This document shows, in pieces, positions 17,551 through 25,522 of a stretch of DNA of 64,000 nucleotides. Position 1 is the stretch's first letter; every line of letters starts with the position of its first letter. Origin of the DNA: CALKZN01 sp050633585. Its GTDB lineage: Bacteria > Pseudomonadota > Gammaproteobacteria > Arenicellales > Arenicellaceae. The translations under genes were made by a program, and so were the position numbers. The notes below the pieces were generated by a model. It saw only the letters and a list, made by a program, of their open reading frames with translations. It did no database searches and was not told the origin of the DNA. The stretch covers positions 11,548 to 75,547 of the forward strand of contig JBOEGT010000030.1 of assembly GCA_050633585.1 (NCBI GenBank). The letters are read 5' to 3'.

Positions 17551-18252
17551 ATGAAAACATTTGCTTTTATTTTTGCGCGAGGCGGGTCGAAAGGTTTGCC
17601 TGGGAAAAATATTAAAATGTTGGCGGGTAAGCCGTTAATAGCTCATGCGATTGACTTAGCGAAAGAGTTGCCTGAAATTGACCGGATATTTGTGTCGACT
17701 GATAGTCAAGATATTGCGCAAGTTGCGAAAACCTACGGCGCTGAAGTGCCTTTTATTCGTCCTGCTGAGTTTTCAACTGATGAGGCTTCCGAGTGGGACG
17801 CATGGAAGCATGCGATTAATTATGTGATAAATCACCATGAGCCTTTTGATTGTTTCGTCTCTTTGCCTGCTACAGCGCCGTGTCGAGACGCAAAAGATGT
17901 TAAAGGGGCGATAAGCCTATTGAAAGAAGATGTTGATATGGTGGTGACTGCTAGCAAGAGTGGGCATCATCCCTGCTTTAATGTATTAAAAACGGATTCA
18001 ATGGGCTTTAGCTCTCGTTTTATGGATGCTGAGCCTGTTAGTCGGCGTCAAGATGTGGAGCAAGCCTTTAATATGACAACAGTTGCCTATGTTTCTAGGC
18101 CAAGTTTTATTTTGTCCAATGATAATATCTGGGGTGGAAAATTAAAGATGCAAGAAGTAGATGCGCTTAACGCGATTGATATTGATGATGCGAGTGATTT
18201 TAAGTTGGCGGAATTAATTCTTCAGGATAGGTTGTCTGAGTTAGAGAGGTAG
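17551..18252 (+). CDS. neuA: Acylneuraminate cytidylyltransferase (CMP-nonulosonate synthetase)
   Basis: A 233-residue NeuA/LegF/PseF-family enzyme. FIFARGGSKGLPGKNIKML is the CTP-binding loop, ALPATAP-type residues occur as VSLPATAPCRDAKDV, and the C-terminal NAIDIDDASDFKLAE is the usual metal-site element. It transfers CMP from CTP to the C2 hydroxyl of a nine-carbon sugar acid, activating it for transfer. It is followed 6 bp later by an SDR gene, as PtmB is followed by PtmA in some Campylobacter flagellar glycosylation loci. It is the nearest NeuA to both module A and the legionaminate module B (which has none of its own), so it may be the LegF equivalent. Confidence 0.88.
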   Translation: MKTFAFIFARGGSKGLPGKNIKMLAGKPLIAHAIDLAKELPEIDRIFVSTDSQDIAQVAKTYGAEVPFIRPAEFSTDEASEWDAWKHAINYVINHHEPFDCFVSLPATAPCRDAKDVKGAISLLKEDVDMVVTASKSGHHPCFNVLKTDSMGFSSRFMDAEPVSRRQDVEQAFNMTTVAYVSRPSFILSNDNIWGGKLKMQEVDALNAIDIDDASDFKLAELILQDRLSELER

Positions 18253-18258
18253 AATTCT

Positions 18259-19044
18259 GTGTTAGATCCAAAACAAGAGAGAGCAAGTGTGTTAGCAGGT
18301 CAAGTAGTATTTATTAGTGGTGCTTGTGGTTTAATTGGTCAGCGGTTTGTTGAGGTTTGCCTTGAAGCGGGCGCCTCAGTTATTGCGGCAGATATTAATG
18401 AGGAGCAGTTAAAAGCCTTGTCTGAAAAATTGCCTTCTTCGAATCTATTAACTCTAGTCTTAGACTTAACTTCTTCAGAAGATGTGCAATCAGCCTTGAA
18501 TAAAAGCGTTCAATATTTTGGTTCCGTAACGGCGTTGGTTAATGTTGCTTACCCTCGAAATAAACAGTATGGTCGGCATTTTTTTGAGGTCGAGTACGCT
18601 GATTTTTGTGAAAACCTCAACTTAAATGTAGGTACTACATTTTCGGCAAGTCAAATATTTTCACGATATTTTCAAAAGCAACGACAAGGTAATATAGTTA
18701 ATTTGGGCTCAATCTATGGTGTGATAGCTCCTGATTTTGATGTTTACCCTGGTTCTATGACGATGCCTGTTGAATATGCTGCGATTAAGTCGGCGGTGAT
18801 TCATTTGACTAAATACATGGCTCAAATGCTTCGAAAAGATGGTGTGCGAGTGAACTGTATTAGCCCTGGCGGTGTGTTGGATGCTCAGCCAGAGGCATTT
18901 CTTGAAAAGTATAACGCTAAATGTGGTCAGCAGGGAATGTTGGATGCAAAGCATCTTGATTCCACGTTATTGTATCTGTTATCACCGGCTTCAATTGCAG
19001 TGACAGGACAAAATATTGTTGTGGATGATGGGTTTTCTCTTTAG
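18259..19044 (+). CDS. SDR-family oxidoreductase (PtmA-like)
   Basis: A 261-residue classical short-chain dehydrogenase started at a GTG. The cofactor loop is ISGACGLIGQRF near residues 17-28, in which TGxxxGxG is varied to SGACGLIG. Catalytic Ser lies in NLGSIYG near 151 and the Tyr and Lys in YAAIKSA near 173-179; NVAYPRN replaces the usual NNAG, and CISPGGV follows. It starts 6 bp after neuA and ends about 175 bp before the PhyH gene. SDRs in this position (PtmA) are linked to nonulosonate metabolism but their exact reaction is unsettled. Substrate unknown. Confidence 0.82.
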   Translation: MLDPKQERASVLAGQVVFISGACGLIGQRFVEVCLEAGASVIAADINEEQLKALSEKLPSSNLLTLVLDLTSSEDVQSALNKSVQYFGSVTALVNVAYPRNKQYGRHFFEVEYADFCENLNLNVGTTFSASQIFSRYFQKQRQGNIVNLGSIYGVIAPDFDVYPGSMTMPVEYAAIKSAVIHLTKYMAQMLRKDGVRVNCISPGGVLDAQPEAFLEKYNAKCGQQGMLDAKHLDSTLLYLLSPASIAVTGQNIVVDDGFSL

Positions 19045-19084
19045 TGTAAAAGTTAAGTCATTAAGTTGATTGATGTTCGAGATG

Positions 19085-19111
19085 AAACTATTAGTCTCTA
19101 GAGTATAGTTT
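19085..19111. promoter_or_regulatory. 7+7 inverted repeat upstream of the dioxygenase gene
   Basis: AAACTAT and ATAGTTT flank a 13-base spacer that contains the palindrome CTCTAGAG. No T-run follows, so a terminator is unlikely. An operator is possible. Confidence 0.25.
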
Positions 19112-19220
19112 GATCGGCGATAGAACAGTGTAAGTTTGGCTTTGCTTATTGGGAAAATATGAGTTTTACCATGATATACTTAGCTAATAAGGAACCATTA
19201 TCTGATAATATTTTCATCAC

Positions 19221-20171
19221 ATGTTAAGTGTTATAAAACGAACAATTCCGAACTCGCTTAGAACGTCTATCTATGATCGGTTCTATGTTTCTCCACCCTG
19301 CATTAGATTTGGTCAAACATTTAATAGACTTGGTGGCAATATTGCTCGAATGCTCTATTTTCAAGTGTGCTACATGCTACGTAAGACACCTACGAGCGCT
19401 ATCAATGTTGAAGAGGAAGTTAGCGTATTGAAGCGTGATGGAATATTAAGAATTGAGAATTTTTTAAGTGACGAAGACTTCGCTGCGATACAAGCTGAAT
19501 ACTTGGCGCTATATCCAGGCTTTAAAACATCAAGCCGAGTTACAATTCCGGTGCAAAAAAGGCAATTTGTGTCAACATCTAGATTGGATGCACCTGAAAG
19601 TATTGACTTTAAAGATAGTCAATTCCATCGCTTAATTGCGAAAAATGACAAACTCAATGCTGTGATTATGCAAGCGTCAAAAAGGAAGATAAATTTGATG
19701 CCTACTGGTGCGTATACTGAGGAATTTTATCTTAAAGAGGATTTGGGAGAAAAAAGCCAAACTGGGGTAGTAAACCCACATTATGATGTTCCTTACCACT
19801 CCTATAAAGCTTTCTTTTATATTGAAGATGTCGATGAGTCAAATGGGGCATTCCACTATTCTACTGGCAGTAATCGTTTTAACTTAAGGCGTTTATTGCT
19901 TGAATATTTCACCTCAATAAATATCGCATCAAAGAATAAAGAGATTCAAGTTGATTTTTCTCAGACGGATATGTTTAAAACTTATCGAGATTCGATGACG
20001 GCTATTACTGGGAAAAAGAATACCCTGGTGATTTTTGATGCAATGGGGATACATCAAAGAGGGTCGTTTTCTGTCGACACACCAAGAAGAATGGTGCAAG
20101 TGTGCTATCGACCGATTGAATCTTTTGCAAATAAATCAGTCTCAATGATCAAAAGGCTAGTTAACTCCTAG
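19221..20171 (+). CDS. Phytanoyl-CoA dioxygenase (PhyH)-family Fe(II)/2-oxoglutarate oxygenase
   Basis: A 316-residue protein with a double-stranded beta-helix core. The iron-binding HxD is in NPHYDVPYHS near residue 190, and the distal His and 2-oxoglutarate-binding Arg are in DAMGIHQRGS and TPRRMVQVCY near residues 276-293. DVDESNGAFHYSTGSN is the usual PhyH loop (GPL/H-type). Family members hydroxylate acyl chains, amino acids and natural-product scaffolds. It stands alone between two regulatory gaps of about 175 and 190 bp, between nonulosonate modules A and B. It may hydroxylate a glycan, an acyl substituent or a lipid anchor. No precise role can be read from the sequence. Confidence 0.8.
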   Translation: MLSVIKRTIPNSLRTSIYDRFYVSPPCIRFGQTFNRLGGNIARMLYFQVCYMLRKTPTSAINVEEEVSVLKRDGILRIENFLSDEDFAAIQAEYLALYPGFKTSSRVTIPVQKRQFVSTSRLDAPESIDFKDSQFHRLIAKNDKLNAVIMQASKRKINLMPTGAYTEEFYLKEDLGEKSQTGVVNPHYDVPYHSYKAFFYIEDVDESNGAFHYSTGSNRFNLRRLLLEYFTSINIASKNKEIQVDFSQTDMFKTYRDSMTAITGKKNTLVIFDAMGIHQRGSFSVDTPRRMVQVCYRPIESFANKSVSMIKRLVNS

Positions 20172-20262
20172 TATTGCGTGAGTGCCCGATGTTTTAAAGG
20201 CAGGGCGCTTTACAAGTATTTTGTGTTGCTGTTTATATCTTTATGGTGATCTACTAGGGTGC

Positions 20263-20289
20263 ACTTACTTCACTATTGAGAGTGTAAGT
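20263..20289 (+). other. Small bulged stem-loop upstream of legB
   Basis: ACTTA and CACT pair with AGTG and TAAGT around a six-base loop, with a three-base bulge. There is no T-tract. It could be an operator or RNA structure upstream of the promoter candidate at 20299. Confidence 0.25.
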
Positions 20290-20298
20290 AACGCAGTA

Positions 20299-20326
20299 TT
20301 GGAGTTGTTGCGCTCTTAGGTATACA
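20299..20326 (+). promoter_or_regulatory. Possible promoter of the legionaminate operon
   Basis: TTGGAG at 20299-20304 and TATACA at 20321-20326 are separated by 16 bp, 36 bp upstream of the legB start. The match to consensus is partial. Confidence 0.35.
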
Positions 20327-20361
20327 CTTCGTCTCGTCATGTATTTTAATTCCTGTTGATA

Positions 20362-21348
20362 ATGAAAAAAACTAAAGTCTTAATCACTGGAGCTGATGGT
20401 TTTATCGGTTCTCACTTAACTGAAGCGTTAATTGCTGAGGGCTTTGATGTTAGGGCCTTGGTGCAATATAACTCGTTTAATAGTTGGGGGTGGTTGGATG
20501 AAGTCACTAGCATTCACAAGCAATGTGAGATTGTTTCAGGTGATATCCGTGATCCAGCATTCTGCCAGCACATCATGCAAGGTGTTGATGTGGTTTATCA
20601 TTTGGCATCTTTAATAGCGATTCCATATTCCTACCATGCACCCAGCAGTTATATTGAAACCAATGTGACGGGCACCTTGAATATGTGCCAAGCGGCCAAA
20701 GACCATGGTGTTAAGAAGTTTGTTCATACCTCAACCAGTGAAGTGTATGGTACAGCGCAGTATGTGCCGATTGATGAAAAACACCCTCTTCAAGCGCAGT
20801 CGCCTTATAGTGCGAGCAAGATTGGTGCTGATTCAATTGCCTATAGCTTCTATGCGGCATTTGATATGCCTGTGACAATTGCGCGGCCATTCAATACCTA
20901 TGGGCCAAGGCAGTCGGCTCGTGCAGTGATTCCTTCGATGATAATTCAACTAATGAAAAGTGATGATATTGGTGCTGGAGATTTATCACCGACACGAGAT
21001 TTTAATTATGTTGAAGATACCTGTAGAGGCTTTATGATGCTTGCGGCTTGTGATGAGGCTATTGGTGAAACAGTGAATATTGGTTCTAATACTGAAATTA
21101 GTATTGCCAATACGGTTGCAATGATTGCAGAACTCATGGGGAAATCGGCAAATGTTGTTACCCAAGAGGAGCGTTTAAGGCCGCCAAAATCGGAAGTGTT
21201 TCGCTTGCATTGTGATAATACTAAAATTAAATCGTTAGTTTCTTATGAGCCTAAAGTCGATTTAAAACAAGGCTTGCAGCGTACGATCGATTGGTTTTCT
21301 ATAGAAAGTAATCGAAACAGGTATAAGGCAGATATTTACAATGTTTGA
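20362..21348 (+). CDS. legB: LegB-type NAD-dependent sugar-nucleotide 4,6-dehydratase
   Basis: About 328 residues from ATG 20362. An extended SDR with NAD loop TGADGFIGSHL at residues 9-19, catalytic HTSTSEVYG at 122-130 and YSASK with Y149 and K153; RPFNTYGPRQSARAVIPSMI is typical of LegB and related dehydratases. LegB removes water from GDP- (or UDP-) GlcNAc to give the 6-deoxy-4-keto sugar, the first committed step toward legionaminic acid. It is followed in order by LegC, the LegH-LegI fusion and LegG homologues, which supports the assignment. A UDP-glucose-type dehydratase is less likely in this context. Confidence 0.88.
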   Translation: MKKTKVLITGADGFIGSHLTEALIAEGFDVRALVQYNSFNSWGWLDEVTSIHKQCEIVSGDIRDPAFCQHIMQGVDVVYHLASLIAIPYSYHAPSSYIETNVTGTLNMCQAAKDHGVKKFVHTSTSEVYGTAQYVPIDEKHPLQAQSPYSASKIGADSIAYSFYAAFDMPVTIARPFNTYGPRQSARAVIPSMIIQLMKSDDIGAGDLSPTRDFNYVEDTCRGFMMLAACDEAIGETVNIGSNTEISIANTVAMIAELMGKSANVVTQEERLRPPKSEVFRLHCDNTKIKSLVSYEPKVDLKQGLQRTIDWFSIESNRNRYKADIYNV

Positions 21349-21397
21349 AGAAGGTGATGCGATTAGAGCCCATCTCAAATTTAAAAAATAGCATTTT

Positions 21398-22570
21398 ATG
21401 ATCAATAGCTTTACAGAGCTTGTTAGAAGTATTTATCAAACAAAGGATTTTATTCCTTTACATGCGCCTGTATTTTCGTCGATTGATAAATCGATGGTTG
21501 CAGATGCTATTGATAGTACCTTTGTGTCGAGCGTTAGTGATTATGTGGGTAAGTTTGAATATGCTTTGTCTGAGTTCACTGGCGCAAAACATGTTATCCC
21601 TGTTGTCAATGGTACGTCGGGTATTCATTTGGCATTGCATGCCATTGGTGTTGATTCTGATTGTGAAGTGTTGACGCAGTCACTTACATTTGCAGCCACG
21701 TGTAATGCGATTGCATATACAGGAGCAAAACCTGTTTTAGTTGATGTGGACTCTGAAAATATGGGGTTATGCCCAAATGCTATTACCAGTTTTCTTGAAG
21801 AGTACGCTGAAATGCGTTCGGATGATGGTGTGCAAGCCAAGGCAGTTAATAAGCTAACAGGCAAGCACATTGCTGCTTGTATTCCAATGCATACGTTTGG
21901 TCATCCTGTGAAATTTGCTGAATTGAAGTGTGTTTGTGATAAGTGGAATATTGTCATTATTGAAGATTCCGCTGAAGCCTTAGGTAGCTTCGTGCATGTT
22001 AATGGACTAAAGAGGCATTGTGGCACTCTAGGTCTAATGGGAGTGCTGAGCTTTAATGGTAATAAGCCGATTACCACTGGTGGAGGAGGAGCAATATTGA
22101 CTGATAATGATGCTTATGCTGAACGTTTACGGCATTTGTCGACGACAGCAAAATTGCCACACGCGTGGGAATATGTACATGATGAAATGGGGTTTAATTA
22201 CCGTATGCCAGGGTTGAATGCTGCATTAGGTTGCGGGCAAATGGCACAATTAGGAGGTTTCTTGGCTGATAAGCGCCAGATAACCGATGCTTATAGGTGT
22301 TGGGCGTCGAACGAAGGGGTTAGTTTTGTAGATGCTAAAGAAGGAGCTCAGCCTAACTTTTGGTTAAATGCCTTGATATTGGAAGATAAGCAGCAACGCG
22401 ATGAATTTTTAACAGAAACAAATCAGCAAGGTGTAATGACGCGTCCAATATGGCAACCCATGCACTTGTTGAAGCATTTTCAAGATGTACAGCGCACGGA
22501 CTTAAGCAATACCTTGAACATTATGGACCGTTTAGTCAATGTGCCAAGTAGTAGCCGAAGTGCTACTTAA
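21398..22570 (+). CDS. legC: LegC-family PLP-dependent aminotransferase
   Basis: A 390-residue DegT/DnrJ/EryC1/StrS aminotransferase. It has VVNGTSGIHLALHA (phosphate cup), VIIEDSAEALGS (Asp for the pyridine nitrogen, near residue 190) and SFNGNKPITTGGGG, in which K223 is the likely Schiff-base lysine; the SFNGNK variant is characteristic of LegC. It aminates the 4-keto intermediate made by LegB to give the 4-amino-4,6-dideoxy sugar nucleotide, with glutamate as donor. It starts 49 bp after legB and ends 32 bp before the fused LegH-LegI gene. Length is normal for the family. Confidence 0.88.
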   Translation: MINSFTELVRSIYQTKDFIPLHAPVFSSIDKSMVADAIDSTFVSSVSDYVGKFEYALSEFTGAKHVIPVVNGTSGIHLALHAIGVDSDCEVLTQSLTFAATCNAIAYTGAKPVLVDVDSENMGLCPNAITSFLEEYAEMRSDDGVQAKAVNKLTGKHIAACIPMHTFGHPVKFAELKCVCDKWNIVIIEDSAEALGSFVHVNGLKRHCGTLGLMGVLSFNGNKPITTGGGGAILTDNDAYAERLRHLSTTAKLPHAWEYVHDEMGFNYRMPGLNAALGCGQMAQLGGFLADKRQITDAYRCWASNEGVSFVDAKEGAQPNFWLNALILEDKQQRDEFLTETNQQGVMTRPIWQPMHLLKHFQDVQRTDLSNTLNIMDRLVNVPSSSRSAT

Positions 22571-22602
22571 TTTATACCTTTTAGATTCATGACTTTGTGA
22601 TA

Positions 22603-24243
22603 ATGACTAAAGTAACGACAAAATTATTATTAATCGGTGGTGGCGGCCATTGTCGTTCGTGTCTTGATGTCATTCATTCCACAAATAGTTATGACATTGT
22701 GGGTGTTTTAGATGTTGCCGATAAAGTGGGTTTAACCATTGATGGTATTCCTATTATTGGTACTGATAAGGAATTAAAAAAGTACCTCTCTTTAGCGGAT
22801 GAGTGTTTAATTACAGTTGGGCAAGTGGGTAATAATGCACTTAGGCAGCGACTATATTTGCAGGTTAAGGAAGCTGGAGGCAGGTTGGCGACAATTATTT
22901 CGCCAAGTGCTTATATATCAACATCTGCCGAAGTCGGAGAGGGCAGTATCGTGATGCATAAAGCGGTAGTGAATGCCGGAGCAATTGTTGCTCAAAATGT
23001 TATTTTAAATAGTATGAGTTTGATTGAACATGACGCCAGAGTTTCATCTCATACGCATATTTCTACACGTGCTACTGTCAATGGCGGCGCCATTGTGGGA
23101 GAGAATAGTTTTATTGGCTCACATGCTGTGGTTTTTAATCAGTGTTCTGTTGGTGGGGGCTCTGTAGTCGGAGGAGGTCAAGTGGTGCGTCATGATTTAC
23201 CCGAAGGTGCAAGGCCGAGCGATGTCAGTAATGTGCGCTCCGAGCCCTCTACTTTTGTGATTGCGGAAGCTGGGGTGAATCACAATGGTAGTGTGGATCT
23301 TGCTATGCAAATGATTGAAGTCGCTGCTAAAAGTGGTGCAGATGCGGTGAAGTTTCAAACATTTCGTGCGGAGGATTTGAGTACCGCATATGCTGAGAAA
23401 GCCGACTATCAAAAGCTGGCCACTTCTGGAAATGAATCTCAACAAAAGATGCTGAAGGCCTTAGAGTTGCCTGAAGCTGTTTATACGCAATTAGTTGACT
23501 ATTGTGATCAGCAAGGTGTTGAATTCATGTCGACAGCATTTGATATTCGCAGTATGGACTTTCTCGTCAGTTTAGGCATTAAGCGCATTAAGATTCCTTC
23601 CGGAGAGTTAACGAATGTGCCTCTGCTAAGGCATTGCGCAAAACAAGGTTTGCCCATTATTCTTTCAACGGGTATGGCAAGTTTTGATGAAATTAGTGAT
23701 GCTAAGAAAGTGTTGATCGATGCTGGTGTTAATGAGCAAAATTTAAGTATTTTGCATTGTAATACAGCCTATCCAACGCCTTTTAAAGACGCTAATCTTG
23801 CTTGTATTAAGACATTAGGTGGATTGAGCGCTTCGGTAGGGTATTCTGATCACACGCTTGGTGATGAAGCTATTATAGCCAGCCTGGCAATGGGTGCATC
23901 GATTGTTGAAAAGCATTTCACCTTGGATAGGAGCTTGCCAGGGCCCGATCAGGCGACTAGTCTGGAGCCTTCAGAATTAACACGTATGGTTGAAAAAATT
24001 CGGAATATTGAGCAAGCGTTGGGTAATGGTGTGAAGCAGCCGACAGAGAGTGAATTACCGAATATCTCGGTGGCACGAAAGTCAATTGTGGCGAGTAAGG
24101 TTATTGCAAAAGGCGAGGTGTTTTCGGATGAAAATCTCACGACTAAGCGTCCTGGAGATGGAATATCGGCTGCTTTTTGGGATGATATGATTGGGCGTAA
24201 AGCTGCTCGTTATTATTCTGTTGATGAGCAAATTGAGTATTAG
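22603..24243 (+). CDS. Fused NeuD/LegH-type acetyltransferase and NeuB/LegI nonulosonate synthase
   Basis: A 546-residue two-enzyme fusion, from ATG 22603 (GTG at 22597 is in frame). Residues 1 to about 205 are a NeuD/PglD-like acyltransferase: LLLIGGGGHCRSCLDVI N-terminal nucleotide-sugar fold, then a left-handed beta-helix with the catalytic-type His in LIEHDARVSSHTHIS (H143). From about residue 217 a complete NeuB follows: FVIAEAGVNHNGSVD, GADAVKFQTF, LPGPDQATSLEP and the SAF domain beginning ARKSIVAS. The context suggests the N-terminal half is LegH, acetylating the 4-amino sugar, and the C-terminal half is LegI, condensing the released six-carbon sugar with PEP. NeuD and NeuB are normally separate proteins. 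Both halves look intact. Confidence 0.9.
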   Translation: MTKVTTKLLLIGGGGHCRSCLDVIHSTNSYDIVGVLDVADKVGLTIDGIPIIGTDKELKKYLSLADECLITVGQVGNNALRQRLYLQVKEAGGRLATIISPSAYISTSAEVGEGSIVMHKAVVNAGAIVAQNVILNSMSLIEHDARVSSHTHISTRATVNGGAIVGENSFIGSHAVVFNQCSVGGGSVVGGGQVVRHDLPEGARPSDVSNVRSEPSTFVIAEAGVNHNGSVDLAMQMIEVAAKSGADAVKFQTFRAEDLSTAYAEKADYQKLATSGNESQQKMLKALELPEAVYTQLVDYCDQQGVEFMSTAFDIRSMDFLVSLGIKRIKIPSGELTNVPLLRHCAKQGLPIILSTGMASFDEISDAKKVLIDAGVNEQNLSILHCNTAYPTPFKDANLACIKTLGGLSASVGYSDHTLGDEAIIASLAMGASIVEKHFTLDRSLPGPDQATSLEPSELTRMVEKIRNIEQALGNGVKQPTESELPNISVARKSIVASKVIAKGEVFSDENLTTKRPGDGISAAFWDDMIGRKAARYYSVDEQIEY

Positions 24244-24271
24244 TGGTGTGGTTGAAAGCTCTCAGAAGGCC

Positions 24272-25378
24272 ATGAAAAAAATTGCTGTTTTTACGGCGAC
24301 ACGAGCAGAATATGGTCTGTTGTATTGGTTGATGAAAGATATCGATGCTCATGAAGCATTGCAGTTGCAATTGCTTGTCTCTGGAACACACTTGTCAGAG
24401 GATCATGGTCAGACCATTGATCAAATCTTAAAAGATGGTTTTAAGGTTGACGCTCAAATTAATTTAGGTTTATCGGAGAAGGATCGGCGAATTGATGTTG
24501 CCTATTCAATGAGTGTTGCGACAAAAGGTGTGGCTGATGCTTTGTCTGAATTGACGCCGGATATTTTGGTGCTTTTAGGTGATCGTTATGAGTTGCTGGG
24601 TGCTGCGTCGGCAGCTTTAGTTATGGGGGTGCCTATTTTTCATTTGCATGGTGGTGAGGTGACAGAAGGAGCTTATGATGATTCGATTCGTCATGCGGTG
24701 ACTAAAATGGCAACATGGCACGGTGTCGCGAATCAAGAGTATTTAGAACGTGTTATTCGTATGGGAGAGCCTGCTGAAAAGGTGTTTAATGTTGGTGCGA
24801 TGGGCTTGGATAACATTAAGCGCTTGCCACTGCTTGGTTTGACTGAATTAGAGAGGCAATTGAACTTTTCATTTGGCAAAAAAACAATTCTAGTAACTTA
24901 TCATCCAGTGACCAATGCAGATAACCCAGTGGAAGGTTTTTTTGAGCTGCTGTCAGTTCTGGCTGAGTATGAGGATCTTCATGTGATTTTTACTCATCCA
25001 AATGCTGATCATGGTCGTAATGAGATTGTTCAGGGAATTAATAATTTTGTTGCTCAAAATGCGCACCGCTCCATGGTGAAGGAGTCTTTAGGACAAAACA
25101 GGTTTTTATCAGTATTGAAATATGTTGATGTGATAGTTGGTAACTCCTCTAGTGGAATTATTGAAGCTCCGTCAATGTCGACGCCAACTTTAAATATAGG
25201 TGATCGTCAAAAAGGCCGTAATCAAGCATCCACGATTATTGATAGTGATGCTGATTTTGATGGTATTCGAAGTGGATTGGACAAAGCATTGGCTTTTCGA
25301 TTTTCTAGTGATGTCGTAAACCCTTATGCTCAAGGTGATCCAGCCAGAGATGTGGTAAATATTTTGCTTGGCCTCTAA
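24272..25378 (+). CDS. legG: LegG/NeuC-type hydrolysing UDP(GDP)-N-acetyl sugar 2-epimerase
   Basis: About 368 residues from ATG 24272, which has an AGAAGG site just upstream; the open frame upstream overlaps the fusion gene and is not needed. Start IAVFTATRAEYGLLYWLMKD and the motifs LLGDRYELLGAA, FHLHGGEVTEGAYDDSIRHA and VGNSSSGIIEAPSM are those of NeuC/LegG. These GT-B-fold enzymes hydrolyse the nucleotide and invert C2, giving the free six-carbon sugar that the NeuB/LegI domain uses. It follows the fusion gene by 28 bp. In the pathway it acts between the two halves of that fusion protein. Confidence 0.9.
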   Translation: MKKIAVFTATRAEYGLLYWLMKDIDAHEALQLQLLVSGTHLSEDHGQTIDQILKDGFKVDAQINLGLSEKDRRIDVAYSMSVATKGVADALSELTPDILVLLGDRYELLGAASAALVMGVPIFHLHGGEVTEGAYDDSIRHAVTKMATWHGVANQEYLERVIRMGEPAEKVFNVGAMGLDNIKRLPLLGLTELERQLNFSFGKKTILVTYHPVTNADNPVEGFFELLSVLAEYEDLHVIFTHPNADHGRNEIVQGINNFVAQNAHRSMVKESLGQNRFLSVLKYVDVIVGNSSSGIIEAPSMSTPTLNIGDRQKGRNQASTIIDSDADFDGIRSGLDKALAFRFSSDVVNPYAQGDPARDVVNILLGL

Positions 25379-25462
25379 TGGGTTTGGTTCGCTTATATGC
25401 ATTGCTTTAAATAAGCACGCTAAGAAATGAAGCAAAGGGATTTTTAAATTGCTGTATTAGGT

Positions 25463-25468
25463 TATAAT
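25463..25468 (+). promoter_or_regulatory. -10 promoter element for the amidotransferase genes
   Basis: A perfect TATAAT lies 55 bp upstream of the wbpG-like start at 25523. The -35 region is poor, so activation or an internal minor promoter is possible. Confidence 0.35.
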
Positions 25469-25522
25469 TCACGCCTTATAAATTAGTCACTGCGTTACTA
25501 TCAAGCGAAGCGTTTATACCAC

